Part shown: positions 34,553-43,010 of the stretch, piece by piece
Numbering within the stretch: position 1 is the first letter of the stretch
How the letters are laid out: every line of letters starts with the position of its first letter
DNA from: Leptolyngbyaceae cyanobacterium clean351
GTDB lineage: Bacteria > Cyanobacteriota > Cyanobacteriia > DAIDHW01
Assembly (NCBI GenBank): GCA_027451865.1
Contig: DAIDHW010000011.1
Location: 1-57,949, forward strand
DNA length: 57,949 bases
Direction: 5' to 3'
Notes under the pieces: generated by a model
What the model was told of the DNA's origin: nothing
Databases searched by the model: none
What the model saw: only the letters and a program-made list of their open reading frames with translations
Translations under genes and position numbers: made by a program

Positions 34553-35806
34553 ATGAGTCCTGACGCTATCCTTGACCTTCCTGCCTCCCCTCCTAACTTT
34601 AATCGGGCAGACTTTGACCGCTACGTGATGGCGACCTACGGACGATTCCCCATCACCATGGTCCGGGGCCAAGGTTGCAAGCTCTGGGATGCGGAGGGCC
34701 GGGAATACCTAGACTTTGTGGCTGGAATTGCCACCTGTACCCTGGGGCATGCCCATCCAGCCCTAATTAAACTGGTCACCGACCAGATTCAAACCCTGCA
34801 CCACGTCTCTAACCTGTACTACATTCCCCAGCAGGGGGAGTTAGCCCGTTGGCTTGTGGAACACTCCTGTGCTGACCGGGTATTCTTTTGCAACTCCGGG
34901 GCGGAAGCTAACGAAGGAGCAATTAAGTTAGCTCGTAAGTATGCCCATACAGTAATGGGTATTAGCCAGCCGGTCATTCTGACTGCCCAGGCCAGCTTCC
35001 ATGGCCGGACCTTGGCCGCGGTCACCGCCACGGGTCAACCCAAGTATCACAAGGGTTTCGACCCCCTAGTCCCCGGCTTTGACTACGTACCCTACAACGA
35101 CTTGGCTGCCCTGAACGCCAGGGTTGAGGACTGGAACCGAGAGGGTCGGCGGGTAGCGGCTATTCTCCTGGAGCCCCTCCAAGGGGAAGGAGGAGTACTG
35201 CCTGGGGATCCGACCTACTTCCAAGGAGTCCGGGACCTGTGTGACCGGCAGGGCATGCTCTTGATTCTGGATGAAGTACAGGTGGGGATGGGCCGCACCG
35301 GCAAGCTGTGGGGCTATGAGCACCTAGGGATTGAACCGGACATCTTCACCACCGCTAAGGGTTTAGGGGGCGGTATTCCCATTGGGGCCCTCCTGTGCAA
35401 ATCCAAGTGTGATGTCTTTCAGCCGGGGGACCATGCTAGCACCTTTGGTGGTAACCCCTTTGCCTGTGGGGTAGCCCTGGGGGTTTGTCAGACCCTGGAG
35501 CGAGAAGGCCTGCTGGAGAACGTGGTCCGACGGGGAGAACAACTGCGCTCTGGACTAGGGCGTCTGGCCCTGACCTATCCCACCTTGATTGCTCAGGTTC
35601 GTGGCTGGGGGTTGATCAATGGTCTGGAGCTCCAGGGTGACCTCAAGGCGGCTGAGGTGGTGCAGGCAGCCCTGCAAAAAGGCCTACTAGTAGTACCGGC
35701 TGGACCCAAGGTGGTGCGGTTGGTACCTCCCCTCATCGTCGACCAGGCTACCGTCGACCAAGCCCTAGGGTGCTTGGACCAGGCCCTGGGCACGCTGGTA
35801 GCCTAG
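34553..35806 (+). CDS. argD: Acetylornithine aminotransferase
   Basis: 417 residues from the ATG at 34553; a GTG six codons upstream (34535) is an alternative with a similarly weak ribosome site. Class III PLP aminotransferase: YVMATYGRFPITMVRGQGCKL at the start, CNSGAEANEGAIKLARK near 112, ILDEVQVGMGRTGKLWGYE near 240, and the PLP lysine in FTTAKGLGGGIPIGALL near 270. It acts in arginine biosynthesis; many homologues also take succinyldiaminopimelate. An acetyltransferase gene follows after 6 bases. Confidence 0.95.
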   Translation: MSPDAILDLPASPPNFNRADFDRYVMATYGRFPITMVRGQGCKLWDAEGREYLDFVAGIATCTLGHAHPALIKLVTDQIQTLHHVSNLYYIPQQGELARWLVEHSCADRVFFCNSGAEANEGAIKLARKYAHTVMGISQPVILTAQASFHGRTLAAVTATGQPKYHKGFDPLVPGFDYVPYNDLAALNARVEDWNREGRRVAAILLEPLQGEGGVLPGDPTYFQGVRDLCDRQGMLLILDEVQVGMGRTGKLWGYEHLGIEPDIFTTAKGLGGGIPIGALLCKSKCDVFQPGDHASTFGGNPFACGVALGVCQTLEREGLLENVVRRGEQLRSGLGRLALTYPTLIAQVRGWGLINGLELQGDLKAAEVVQAALQKGLLVVPAGPKVVRLVPPLIVDQATVDQALGCLDQALGTLVA

Positions 35807-35812
35807 ACCGGG

Positions 35813-36364
35813 GTGGAGAATAATATTTTCTTGCGGGCAGCAACCCTAGAGGATGCCGCCGCCATTGCTCGTCTGGAAGTAAACATCTGGTGGGTAAGCT
35901 TCCACCACTTGATTCCGGCTGCCCATTTAGCCCGCCTATCCTACGACCAACAACGCCAGAGTTGGCAGCGTAACTTGGCCAAGGCCGGGGCAGCCGGTCC
36001 CTGGGTTTACGTGGCGGTCAACCCCCCCGGTCAAGTAGTTGGCTTCGCGGCGGCTGGCCCGGAGCGCACGGGGAAGTTACCCTACGCCTGGGAAGTCTAC
36101 TCCATCTGTGTTCTGGAGAGTTGGCGCCGGCGGAAGCTAGCCACCCAGCTGCTGCTGAGCCTAGCGGTACACCTAAAGGTCAAGGACTGCCGCTCCCTCA
36201 TCCTCTGGACACCCCAGGCAGCCCTGGCAGCCCGGGGGCTCTGTGAAGCCCAGGGGGGACACCTGGTATACCAGCGCTCCGGTAACTTACCCCAGGTGGC
36301 CTATGCCTGGGAGGATGTGCGGTCTTTCATTTCCCCGAGCGTCCAAGGTCAAGCCGGAGTTTAA
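35813..36364 (+). CDS. GNAT-family N-acetyltransferase
   Basis: 183 residues from a GTG at 35813. N-terminal IFLRAATLEDAAAIARLEVNIW, then VYVAVNPPGQVVGFAAAGPE and the acetyl-CoA region EVYSICVLESWRRRKLATQLL. The usual Q/RxxGxG/A loop is degenerate (RRRKLAT), so cofactor binding may be altered. Substrate unknown. The 6-base spacing from argD implies one transcript, which invites the guess of an arginine-pathway or amino-acid substrate. Twelve bases separate it from the convergent glycosyltransferase, the only convergent protein pair in the window that clearly does not overlap. Confidence 0.82.
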   Translation: MENNIFLRAATLEDAAAIARLEVNIWWVSFHHLIPAAHLARLSYDQQRQSWQRNLAKAGAAGPWVYVAVNPPGQVVGFAAAGPERTGKLPYAWEVYSICVLESWRRRKLATQLLLSLAVHLKVKDCRSLILWTPQAALAARGLCEAQGGHLVYQRSGNLPQVAYAWEDVRSFISPSVQGQAGV

Positions 36365-36376
36365 TCGACCCAGGAT

Positions 36377-37447
36377 TTATGGTGGTGTCGCCCTCAAGGC
36401 TGCCTCAAACCACCCCTCGAGCCGCTCTCCCAGGGCTGATAAGGAGTACTCAGCCTCGGCTTGGCGGCGACAGGCCCGACGGTCTAGCTGGTCTAGTCGG
36501 GTGATGGCTTGGACTAACCCCTGCCGGTCTTCCGGTGGCACTAGCCATCCTGTCTCCCCGGGGCGAACAATTTCCGCCGGCCCCCCCCGATCGTAGGCGA
36601 CTACAGGCAGTCCACAGGCTAAAGCCTCCATGGCCACATTGCCGAAGGCCTCTAACCAGTGGGGGGTCATTACCAGGGCCCGGTGGTCCCCCAGGCGGCG
36701 GCGCAATTCCTCAGAGGGAATGAAGCCCTCGTAGCGGACGGGAGCTTGGGGGTAGGCAGCTTGAATCTCCTCCCAGTATTTTTGGTCCTGCAGGACCCCA
36801 AACACGTGCAGCGGTATGCCCGTCCTCTCAGCTGCCCAAACCGCGTCTTCAAGGCCCTTTTCCCGGGCAATGCGGCCGAGCCAGGCTAACTCCCGCCCCG
36901 GTTGGGCCCAGAAAACGTACTGGTCTAGGTCCAGACCGTTACCCAAGATATGATAGCCCGAAGGAAGGTTGAAAGTATCTGCCTGGGCGCGGGTGTGGAC
37001 TGCAATATAGTCTGGGCAGGTTTTAGCGACCTCCCCAATCACTTGGTCCATGGCCTCACTGAGGGACCCCATGCTGACCAGGTGCACTACCGGTCGGTGG
37101 AAGAAGGGGGTGAGGTAGAAGGGCAGCCAGTCGTAGGCGAAGTTGAGCAGGAGGTCCCAGTCGGCTTGGACTTGACGGGCATAGGTCCACATGTTGGCCA
37201 ACACGCTATGGGCAGGTAACACCAGGGGGTCTTGGCGGCCCTGGTGTTGGGCTGTGGGTTGGAGAGCACCGGCAATCGGGGTGACATCTCCGAGGGAACC
37301 CTGGGGAGCAATCACACCTAGGGTGTGGCCTCGCTGCCTGAGACTAAGGGCGATGTTCTGGAGGGTCAATTCTACCCCTCCTCCCAATCCCGACCCCAGG
37401 GGACCGACAGGGGTAGACATTAGGAGTACCCTGAGGGACTGGATCAT
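36377..37447 (-). CDS. Family 4 glycosyltransferase
   Basis: 356 residues, GT-B fold. The N-terminal glycine loop [19 protein letters not shown] is near residue 16-34. The donor-site signature [27 protein letters not shown] near 265-290 contains the conserved E-x7-E. No membrane helix. It transfers an unknown sugar, perhaps to an envelope glycan or compatible solute. Its ATG overlaps the hisG stop (ATGA), so it is translated with hisG although no metabolic link is obvious. Confidence 0.9.
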   Translation of the reverse strand: MIQSLRVLLMSTPVGPLGSGLGGGVELTLQNIALSLRQRGHTLGVIAPQGSLGDVTPIAGALQPTAQHQGRQDPLVLPAHSVLANMWTYARQVQADWDLLLNFAYDWLPFYLTPFFHRPVVHLVSMGSLSEAMDQVIGEVAKTCPDYIAVHTRAQADTFNLPSGYHILGNGLDLDQYVFWAQPGRELAWLGRIAREKGLEDAVWAAERTGIPLHVFGVLQDQKYWEEIQAAYPQAPVRYEGFIPSEELRRRLGDHRALVMTPHWLEAFGNVAMEALACGLPVVAYDRGGPAEIVRPGETGWLVPPEDRQGLVQAITRLDQLDRRACRRQAEAEYSLSALGERLEGWFEAALRATPP

Positions 37448-38073
37448 AGTTCGGCCAGCTGGTTAGACCAACTCTGGAGGTTGTGGGTGTTTAGGCGATA
37501 ACTAAGGGGGTGGGCAATCAGGCGAGCGGTGCTTTGAAACAAAATTTCAATTTCCACTAGGCCATTTTCCCTGAGAGTCTTGCCGCTGGAAACTAGATCA
37601 ACAATCGCCTCTGACATACCAGTGATGGGTCCTAGCTCCACCGAGCCGTACAGGGGAATTATTTCCACGGGCAGGTTGAGCTGTTGGAAGTACTCGTGGG
37701 CGCAGTGGACGAACTTGGACGCCACCCGACTGTAGGGGGGCAAGGCCTGGGGAGTATGGTACGGGCTGGTGGCTTTCACCGCCACCGACAGACGACATTG
37801 GCCGAATCCCAGATCCATCAGTTGGGCCACCTGGGGGGTTTTCTCCCGGAGTACGTCGTAGCCGACAATACCCAGTTGGGCTTGACCGTACCCCACGTAT
37901 ACTGGTACATCCTGGGTTCTGACCAGGAGAGCGCGCGCTTGGCAAGTCGGGTCTTCAATCTGCAGTTGACGGTTTTCCGGGGCTAGAAAGCTGCTAAAGT
38001 CTAGGCCCACCCTCTGAAGTAGCTGGATGCTATCCCCTAAAAGGGCTCCCTTGGGGAGAGCGATGGTTAACAT
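37444..38073 (-). CDS. hisG: ATP phosphoribosyltransferase, short form
   Basis: 209 residues: [25 protein letters not shown] at the start, [20 protein letters not shown] near 75, and the PRPP loop [21 protein letters not shown] near 155. The C-terminal regulatory domain is absent, so this is the short HisG that needs the HisZ subunit, not seen in this window. It performs the first step of histidine biosynthesis. The ferredoxin gene is divergent, 196 bases away. Confidence 0.96.
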   Translation of the reverse strand: MLTIALPKGALLGDSIQLLQRVGLDFSSFLAPENRQLQIEDPTCQARALLVRTQDVPVYVGYGQAQLGIVGYDVLREKTPQVAQLMDLGFGQCRLSVAVKATSPYHTPQALPPYSRVASKFVHCAHEYFQQLNLPVEIIPLYGSVELGPITGMSEAIVDLVSSGKTLRENGLVEIEILFQSTARLIAHPLSYRLNTHNLQSWSNQLAEL

Positions 38074-38269
38074 AGTCAGGGAGTTGTCCTGGTTTGTACC
38101 GATAAACTATAAGTAATCAAGATGAAAGCCGCCAATTTGATTACGAATACCATTCACATTATCTACCTCAGGGGTGTTAGATATTTTAGTGGGGATGGCA
38201 AGCGATAATCAACATACCCGTTCGTCCCCCTGAAAGCTCGATAATTCACCACTCACGAAGGATTTTCCC

Positions 38270-38569
38270 ATGGCAACCTATAAAGTCAGGTTGATCAACG
38301 AGGCCGAAGGGCTAGACAAGACCATCGAAGTGCCCGATGACGAGTACATTCTTGATGCTGCTGAAGAGCAAGGCCTTGACCTGCCCTACTCCTGCCGCGC
38401 CGGAGCTTGCTCCACCTGTGCTGGCAAGATGAAGGAGGGTACCGTAGACCAGTCTGACCAGTCATTTTTGGATGATGACCAGATCGAAGCGGGCTTTGTC
38501 CTTACCTGCGTGGCCTACCCCACCTCCGACTGCACCATCATTACCCACCAAGAAGAGCAACTATACTAG
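38270..38569 (+). CDS. petF: Plant-type [2Fe-2S] ferredoxin
   Basis: 99 residues. Cluster ligands in [14 protein letters not shown] (C-x4-C-x2-C, residues about 43-51) and a fourth Cys in [12 protein letters not shown] near 81. [21 protein letters not shown] and the acidic end HQEEQLY are typical of photosynthetic electron-transfer ferredoxins. It takes electrons from photosystem I and supplies FNR, nitrogen and sulfur reductases and thioredoxin reductase. It has its own leader with an AAGGA ribosome site and is followed by a hairpin terminator. Confidence 0.97.
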   Translation: MATYKVRLINEAEGLDKTIEVPDDEYILDAAEEQGLDLPYSCRAGACSTCAGKMKEGTVDQSDQSFLDDDQIEAGFVLTCVAYPTSDCTIITHQEEQLY

Positions 38570-38584
38570 CTCTTCCCAGTGAGC

Positions 38585-38605
38585 CCCTGGGCATCTTGCC
38601 CAGGG
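38585..38605 (+). terminator. petF: Hairpin terminator after petF
   Basis: CCCTGGGCA (38585-38593) pairs perfectly with TGCCCAGGG (38597-38605) around a 3-base loop, 15 bases after the petF stop. A T-run does not follow, but stem strength and position fit a transcript end. Confidence 0.65.
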
Positions 38606-38636
38606 AATCAACCTGCCGTCTCAGCTGGTCGGAACT

Positions 38637-39011
38637 TTGCGCTTAAAAGTAATTAGGATTTTGAGGCCATCCTACTTCTGGCCTCTGGCCTTGTCTGCCT
38701 CCTTGATGGGTCTGGGAGGTTGTGGTCAGTTGGCTCGCCTGGGGATTGGCGACACTCCTATCGCCCAAGTCACTAGCAACCCTAGTCAGCATCCAGAGGT
38801 GACCATTCACGGTCAGGTAGTCAACTTGGTTAGCCTCTTTGGGCAAGGGGCTTATGATGTGCGTGACAACTCTGGAGATATTTGGGTAGTGGCGGCCCAT
38901 GGAGTGCCAGCCCTCAACACCACAGTGACTGTCGAGGGGACACCCCTGCAGGGACTTAGCCTGGGCAGTCAGACGGTTGGGGTGGCTTTGAAGGAAGTAC
39001 GCCGCTTCTAA
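38637..39011 (+). CDS. Small predicted lipoprotein
   Basis: 124 residues from a TTG at 38637; a second TTG seven codons on is possible, since no ATG exists. A hydrophobic signal (FWPLALSASLMGLGG) ends in a lipobox LGGC with Cys near residue 29, implying lipid anchoring and lipoprotein processing (lnt occurs at 49.7 kb). The remaining 90 residues are beta-rich (VTIHGQVVNLVSLFGQGAYDV, GDIWVVAAHG, TVTVEGTPLQG) and read like an OB-fold domain. Function unknown. The last four bases (CTAA) overlap the CobW gene stop. Confidence 0.7.
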   Translation: MRLKVIRILRPSYFWPLALSASLMGLGGCGQLARLGIGDTPIAQVTSNPSQHPEVTIHGQVVNLVSLFGQGAYDVRDNSGDIWVVAAHGVPALNTTVTVEGTPLQGLSLGSQTVGVALKEVRRF

Positions 39012-40006
39012 ACTCCCTCCCCCAGGACCGCAGCAATCTGAGTTGGTTCTAAGTCTTTACCAATAAAAACCAGGCGGGTTTTCCGGGCCTCTGCCGGTTC
39101 CCAGGGCCGGTCGTAAAAGTAGTCGAAGCGGCGTCCCACCCCTTGGAAAACTAGCCGCATGGGTTTTTGAGGCACCGCCACAAATCCCTTGACCCGGTAG
39201 ATTTCTTGGGTTTTGAGCAGCTTTACCAGTCGCTTCTCTAGGTCTGCCGGGTCAAATCCCCCTGCGATCACCACTTGAGCAGCGTTCACCTCCGGGTCAT
39301 GGTCGTGGTCCTCTAGGTTGTCGTGGTGACTGGGGCGCTGCTCCAGGTGGTCCTCTACTTGGGCTCCTAACCCCAGTAACACTCTCGGGTCTACCTGCCC
39401 GTGGGTACAGGTAATGATTTTTACTTCCCGGGGTAGTTCAACACTCACCTGGGCTCGCACTCGGTCAAGGCTTGGTGTATCAAGCTGGTCAGTCTTGTTC
39501 AGCACCACCAGGTCGGCGCAGGCTAGCTGGTCAGCAAATAGCTCTTCTAGGGGGGTGCCGTGAGCCAAGATCTCCCCGGGTTGAGAGGCTCCCTGGTCTA
39601 GGGCCTGGCAGTCTACCACGGTCACAACCCCGTCCACCGTGGCCCCATGGCGTATCTCTGGCCAGCGGAAGGCTTGCAGGAGTGGCTTAGGCAGGGCTAG
39701 ACCTGAGGTCTCAATTAAGATCTGGTCCAGTTGGTGACGGCGTTGCAGTAACTCTACAAGGGTAGGCAGGAATTCCTCCTGGACGGTGCAACACAAGCAA
39801 CCATTAGCTAATTCAATAATCTGAGTGGCCGGCGGACAGGTTTGACAGCTACGCAGCAGGTCCCCATCAATGCCAAGCTCCCCGAATTCATTCACTAACA
39901 CAGCCATCCGCCAACCCTGATTGTGCTCTAGGAGATGACGAATCAGGGTGGTCTTACCACTGCCAAGAAAGCCAGTGATTACGGTGACCGGAATTTTACT
40001 AGCCAT
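39008..40006 (-). CDS. CobW/COG0523-family GTPase (metal chaperone)
   Basis: 332 residues. P-loop GFLGSGKTTLIRHLLEH near 12, metal-site CxCC in ELANGCLCCTVQEE near 68-72, G3-like ILIETSGLALP near 97, and guanine motif VVLNKTDQLD near 168. A His/Asp-rich stretch (RPSHHDNLEDHDHDPE) near 222-238 is typical of zinc-handling members. C-terminal CobW domain with VIAGGFDPADLEKRL. Likely delivers Zn, Co or a related metal to a client enzyme. It follows the GvpF/L-like gene by 70 bases on the same strand and could share its transcript. Confidence 0.92.
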   Translation of the reverse strand: MASKIPVTVITGFLGSGKTTLIRHLLEHNQGWRMAVLVNEFGELGIDGDLLRSCQTCPPATQIIELANGCLCCTVQEEFLPTLVELLQRRHQLDQILIETSGLALPKPLLQAFRWPEIRHGATVDGVVTVVDCQALDQGASQPGEILAHGTPLEELFADQLACADLVVLNKTDQLDTPSLDRVRAQVSVELPREVKIITCTHGQVDPRVLLGLGAQVEDHLEQRPSHHDNLEDHDHDPEVNAAQVVIAGGFDPADLEKRLVKLLKTQEIYRVKGFVAVPQKPMRLVFQGVGRRFDYFYDRPWEPAEARKTRLVFIGKDLEPTQIAAVLGEGV

Positions 40007-40076
40007 GGATGGGGCTCAACTAACCAGTTTCCCAACATAACACAGACCCCCTACCCGGTGCATTACCCACCTGCGC

Positions 40077-40730
40077 TCAAGCTAGGAAGTGGTAGGGGGG
40101 CATAACTGGCCCCAGGGTGAGAAGCCAGTCTGGGCAGTGAGCTTGCCAGTGGTCTAGCTGCTTCAGAAGGTGACCAGTCTGGGCCGGGGTGGCCAGGAGG
40201 TACAGCCCAGTTGTGGCCCGGGGGCAAGTGGGGTATTCAGCCATCAAGGTTTGGGCAAGCCAGCTCAACTGGTTAGCTTGGCGCTCAGCTCTGGTGATCT
40301 GCTGTTGGTAGCGATCCTTCTTGGCCAGAAAATATTCCCGTCCTTGCCTGGGTAGTTCTGAGCTCGGCTTTTCGGGCGGGGAGTGCCACTCTAGGAGGTA
40401 TTCGCCGCGGTGGCCTAAAAGGTCCAACTGCTGCTTGTAGCGATGACCGTGCTGAAGCAGATATTCTTCAAGAGCTTCTAGGGATCCAAAACAAGTACCA
40501 AACCGCAGAGGCAAGATGGGTATCTGCTGGAAAAGGGTTTGGAGAATCTGGTCGTGGTCACAGAGGGCCCGCAACAACTCCTCTGCCTCGGTGGGGAGAC
40601 TGTCCAGGGTCAGATCTGGCTCTACTACTGCCCCCAGTCCAGCCTTCTCTACCCACTGCAGGGGGCCGGCAATCCCTCGCGCCAAAGCTGAGGGATGAGG
40701 GGAGGTCTCACAAAAGCCATACACGTACAT
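40077..40730 (-). CDS. GvpF/GvpL-family (gas-vesicle-protein-like) protein
   Basis: 217 residues. The start MYVYGFCETSPHPS and the central PILPLRFGTCFGSLEALEEYL near 70-90, followed by LDLLGHRGEYLLEWH, are the GvpF/L family pattern. KKDRYQQQITRAERQANQLS near 137 and YLLATPAQTGHLLKQLDHW match its C-terminal alpha/beta half. In gas-vesicle clusters GvpF/L help shell assembly, but no gvpA, gvpC, gvpN or other gas-vesicle gene lies in this window. It is third in a minus-strand run after the CHAT-FHA protease and an unknown protein (24-base gap), so it may have been co-opted as a partner or target there. Confidence 0.8.
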   Translation of the reverse strand: MYVYGFCETSPHPSALARGIAGPLQWVEKAGLGAVVEPDLTLDSLPTEAEELLRALCDHDQILQTLFQQIPILPLRFGTCFGSLEALEEYLLQHGHRYKQQLDLLGHRGEYLLEWHSPPEKPSSELPRQGREYFLAKKDRYQQQITRAERQANQLSWLAQTLMAEYPTCPRATTGLYLLATPAQTGHLLKQLDHWQAHCPDWLLTLGPVMPPYHFLA

Positions 40731-40754
40731 ATAAGCTAGTTAGCTCGAGAGCAG

Positions 40755-41357
40755 CTAGGCCTGCAACTCCCGCAGGACGGCATCAGCAGCTGCCAGGGCT
40801 AATCTGGCTTTTTCCAGGTCTGACAGCTCCGACCAGTCGAGGGGGCGTACGGTACGCAAAAGACTTTCACGGGCGGCGACCTCACCCCCCCGCATGGCGC
40901 AGGCCAAGGGGCGGCCGAGCACTTGCAGATCTTCGGAGCTCCACTCGGGAAGGGCTGCTTGCACACAGGCAACTAAGCGGTCCAACCACTGCCTAGCCAT
41001 AACTTGCTCAGCCTGGTGCACAATGGCGGTCATGATCTCCTGGGGCAAGCTGTGAAACTGAGCTGCTAGATGGCTCAGCAGGGTCTGCCGTTGGTCCAAT
41101 CGTCCCCAAATCCGCTCTAGGACCGAGAAAAACTCATCCCCACTCAGACTGTCGTCAACGGCAAACTCTGGATCTGGGGCGGCAGCTGCCAGATGGGTGT
41201 AGAACACCTCCTCCTTAAGGAGACTCAACAGGAAGTCGTGTTCGACTGCAACCTGGAGTTCCGAATGAACTGAACTTTTCTGCGTTGCTGAGGGACTAGT
41301 CATAGAGAGAGAGGGGTTAGGGGGATGACAGGAGTCATCTACAGGATGATTCGTCAT
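40755..41357 (-). CDS. Unknown helical protein, partner of the CHAT-FHA protease
   Basis: 200 residues, soluble. The first 35 residues are Ser/Pro-rich and disordered; an internal ATG near residue 19 could be the true start. The rest is predicted mostly helical (DFLLSLLKEEVFYTHLA, EFFSVLERIWGRLDQRQTLL, IVHQAEQVMARQWLDRLVAC, KARLALAAADAVLREL). I recognise no domain. Its ATG overlaps the CHAT-FHA stop by one base (TAATG), so the two are translationally coupled and probably interact. It has no catalytic-looking motif. It could be a substrate, inhibitor or effector of the protease. Confidence 0.75.
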   Translation of the reverse strand: MTNHPVDDSCHPPNPSLSMTSPSATQKSSVHSELQVAVEHDFLLSLLKEEVFYTHLAAAAPDPEFAVDDSLSGDEFFSVLERIWGRLDQRQTLLSHLAAQFHSLPQEIMTAIVHQAEQVMARQWLDRLVACVQAALPEWSSEDLQVLGRPLACAMRGGEVAARESLLRTVRPLDWSELSDLEKARLALAAADAVLRELQA

Positions 41358-42982
41358 TATTCCGCAGGAGGGAGAGGAGAAGACTGGACGACAAATTCTA
41401 GGGTCTGACCACGAGAACTACCAAACTTTAACTTAGTCCCGGAGGTTATGAGCACTTCCCGATGATGGACTCGGTCCCAGTCCTGGGTCTCAGTACTCAC
41501 CAAGGTACCGTAACGGGAAAAGTCTCGCAGAAAGAAAGCCGGACGATTAGTTTCCACTAGGATGGTATCCCGACAGAAGATTTCCGCATGACGTTGAGAT
41601 ACCCACTGTTCAGGGATTACTAGGTCGTTACCCTCTCGGCGGCCAATGCGCATCAGGCCGTCCCGGACCAGCCAAGAGCGACTAGGGCTAACTAGCAAGC
41701 GGACAAAAGCCTGGAAGTGTTGGTAAGAAGCAGTGAGGACTGTCCGGTCTGGGAGTTCAGTCATCCCCTCATCGGTGCTTTGGATCAGTTCACCGTTGAA
41801 CTGGGGATGCATGTAGAGAACCGGCAGGGTCCAGGCGGGCTGGTTGAATTTGTAGAGGGTGATCAAGGTTTGGCGCGCCACAGCTACGGCCTGGTCAATC
41901 GGCAGCCGGCGACTCAGGCCACGGGTGAGGGCCTGGATAAAAGTAGTAGCCTCCTGGTCGGCAATGGGGTCGCGCATAGCCAACACCGCCGGCACCCCAT
42001 GGTGCAGCAAAACTTCTGCCAGACTACTGCGGTGGGTTAACCCAAGGCTATTGCGGTCTGGGTAAGCTCCCCAACAGGAGTTAAATACCGCCAAACTCAC
42101 CCGACACCGGGTGAGAACCTGGGCCAGTTCAGTACCATTCATGGTTTGGTGAGGAGCGATAAATAGGATCCCCCCATCAGGACCGGTCAAGCCATGGCCA
42201 GCGTAAAAAAAAATGTTGTAGGCGCCCGACTCCAAGCTGGCTATCAACTGGGTGGCAGTCGGCTCTAGGAGGGTGTCCACCTGGCAGGGGACTGGGGCTA
42301 GGGGATAATCATCAGACCCCTGGTCAATTGTTTGAGCATCCTTGAGCACTCGCACTAGACTGGCAGCCTCCTGCTCTAGGGCCAGGGGTGAATGACCGTT
42401 GTCGTGGCCAAGGACGAGAAGAAAGCGTAGGCCTTGTTCTGGTTCTAGGTCCGGGAGCGGGTCTACATCGCTAGTGGTGCGACTGAAAAGGACCTGTTGA
42501 CTGAGGGAAATGGCTTGTTTACCCGGTTGGGGTTGCATGATCTCCCAAGGGAGGGTGATTAGGTTGGGGGTGCGCACATCTAGGCGCAGGCGTAGGGGCT
42601 TGTTTTGCCCCATGGCAATCCCCTGACTATGGCTGAAGCTGGTTTGGATGGGGCCGTGGAATACCCACTGCCATAGTTCAACCCCCAGGTCTTGCATCAG
42701 CCGCCCGCTATGGCTCGCGCCAGCTTCAGGCGCCAATCCCAGGTCATTGCCCTGTTCCCCAAGGGTGAACATACTTTGCCAAGCTCTCCAGGTAGTCTGC
42801 AGCTTTGAGGGCCATAGGCAGTCATGGTGAACATAGCCGCCCGGGTAGGGAGCCTGGAGAATCCAGATCGCGAAGTGGTCCTCCTCCGTAGTGAGGAGCT
42901 GGTCAATCCCTAGGTTGAGGCAGGGGAAATCTGAGCCTGGCATGGCAAGGCAGAAAAGTCTGCGGTGTGGGCTGTCAGCCAC
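41357..42982 (-). CDS. CHAT-domain caspase-like protease with C-terminal FHA domain
   Basis: 541 residues. N-terminal region (1-120) without a recognised domain; CHAT core about 125-390. The catalytic His is in FFYAGHGLTGPDGG (His near 263) and the catalytic Cys in AVFNSCWGAYPD (Cys near 303), the caspase-type dyad in the expected order. Then comes a linker and an FHA phosphothreonine-binding domain (about 430-535) with RIGRREGNDLVIPE, SQRHAEIF and LRDFSRYGTLV, all key FHA loop residues present. No membrane helix. A protease steered by a phospho-Thr signal is implied, hence linked to Ser/Thr kinases. It is followed by the unknown 200-aa protein (1-base overlap) and the GvpF/L-like protein. 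Confidence 0.92.
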   Translation of the reverse strand: MADSPHRRLFCLAMPGSDFPCLNLGIDQLLTTEEDHFAIWILQAPYPGGYVHHDCLWPSKLQTTWRAWQSMFTLGEQGNDLGLAPEAGASHSGRLMQDLGVELWQWVFHGPIQTSFSHSQGIAMGQNKPLRLRLDVRTPNLITLPWEIMQPQPGKQAISLSQQVLFSRTTSDVDPLPDLEPEQGLRFLLVLGHDNGHSPLALEQEAASLVRVLKDAQTIDQGSDDYPLAPVPCQVDTLLEPTATQLIASLESGAYNIFFYAGHGLTGPDGGILFIAPHQTMNGTELAQVLTRCRVSLAVFNSCWGAYPDRNSLGLTHRSSLAEVLLHHGVPAVLAMRDPIADQEATTFIQALTRGLSRRLPIDQAVAVARQTLITLYKFNQPAWTLPVLYMHPQFNGELIQSTDEGMTELPDRTVLTASYQHFQAFVRLLVSPSRSWLVRDGLMRIGRREGNDLVIPEQWVSQRHAEIFCRDTILVETNRPAFFLRDFSRYGTLVSTETQDWDRVHHREVLITSGTKLKFGSSRGQTLEFVVQSSPLPPAE

Positions 42983-43010
42983 TTATTTTACCAGACTCCC
43001 ATGGTAGGAC

